NCBI GenBank assembly: GCA_937858165.1
Contig: CALLZA010000537.1
Span: 1 to 5,390, forward strand
Direction: 5' to 3'
DNA: 5,390 bases
Origin: an uncultured Ardenticatenia bacterium
GTDB taxonomy: Bacteria; Chloroflexota; Anaerolineae; Promineifilales; Promineifilaceae
The position numbers were made by a program, and so were the translations under genes. The notes beneath the pieces were generated by a model that ran no database searches, had not been told where the DNA came from, and saw only the letters and a program-made list of their open reading frames with translations. Below, piece by piece: positions 5,200-5,390 of the stretch. Every line of letters begins with the position of its first letter. Position 1 is the stretch's first letter.

Positions 5200-5265
5200 C
5201 TGTCTCTTATACACATCTCCGAGCCCACGAGACCGTACTAGATCTCGTATGCCGTCTTCTGCTTG
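5200..5265 (+). other. Illumina Nextera read-2 mosaic end, i7 index and P7 adapter
   Basis: The Tn5 mosaic end CTGTCTCTTATACACATCT is at 5200-5218. It is followed by the Nextera read-2 tail CCGAGCCCACGAGAC (5219-5233), an 8-base index CGTACTAG (5234-5241) that I recall as N702, and the P7 flow-cell sequence at 5242-5265. All parts are complete and in the expected order and orientation for the end opposite P5. This is library DNA; genomic sequence ends at 5199. Confidence 0.99.
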
Positions 5266-5390
5266 AAAAAAAAAAAACCCTGACTAACAACAACGCACTC
5301 AGCTACATATCACTAATACACGACCAAACACCTATAGAGTCTCAACTAGCACGTGAGGCATTGATAACACATCAACCACACCTCGAGTAA
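5266..5390. other. Non-biological tail outside the P7 adapter
   Basis: A run of 12 A residues (5266-5277) follows the P7 end and then about 113 bases of AC-rich, low-GC sequence unlike the insert. This is the pattern of base calling past the end of a short template. There is no open reading frame of note and no recognisable feature. The left tail, read outward on the minus strand, begins in the same way with A runs, though I see no alignment between the two tails beyond that. Confidence 0.9.

Overview
The window is a short metagenome-type contig whose outer ends are sequencing-library DNA, not genome. A complete Illumina Nextera P5 adapter with its index and transposon mosaic end occupies 127-196. 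The matching mosaic end, index and P7 adapter occupy 5200-5265. Outside the adapters are homopolymer runs and low-GC sequence without genes (1-126 and 5266-5390), which look like base calls made after the sequencer ran off the end of the template. Only 197-5199 (5003 bp) should be read as biological sequence.

The biological insert is GC-rich and all six recognisable genes lie on the minus strand. In transcription order they are: the C-terminal part of a GNAT acetyltransferase (4816-5199, cut by the right adapter); an APH-type phosphotransferase/kinase (3720-4736); a small two-helix membrane protein (3329-3598); a cytoplasmic S9 prolyl-oligopeptidase-family peptidase (1284-3230); a DSP/PTP-type tyrosine phosphatase (475-1206); and the N-terminal 49 codons of a histidine-phosphatase-family protein (197-345, cut by the left adapter). 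Spacers are 77-129 bp. The genes are co-directional but not overlapping or tightly coupled, so one operon is possible but not shown.

All five spacers contain short inverted or tandem repeats, each of a different sequence. The clearest is an 18-bp perfect stem at 1234-1274 built from 9-bp units related to CACAGATT. None has a strong uridine tract directly after the stem, so most look more like dispersed intergenic repeats than classical terminators.

GC content, protein flavour and repeat-rich spacers suggest a Chloroflexota bacterium (Anaerolineae/Caldilineae-like). This is inference from recollection of similar proteins; the window has no rRNA or marker gene. The genes are ordinary housekeeping or accessory enzymes. 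Two phosphatases and a kinase-fold protein are neighbours, but nothing shows a common pathway. I do not see a novel biological system here; the most consequential observation is the adapter contamination, which creates false protein ends.
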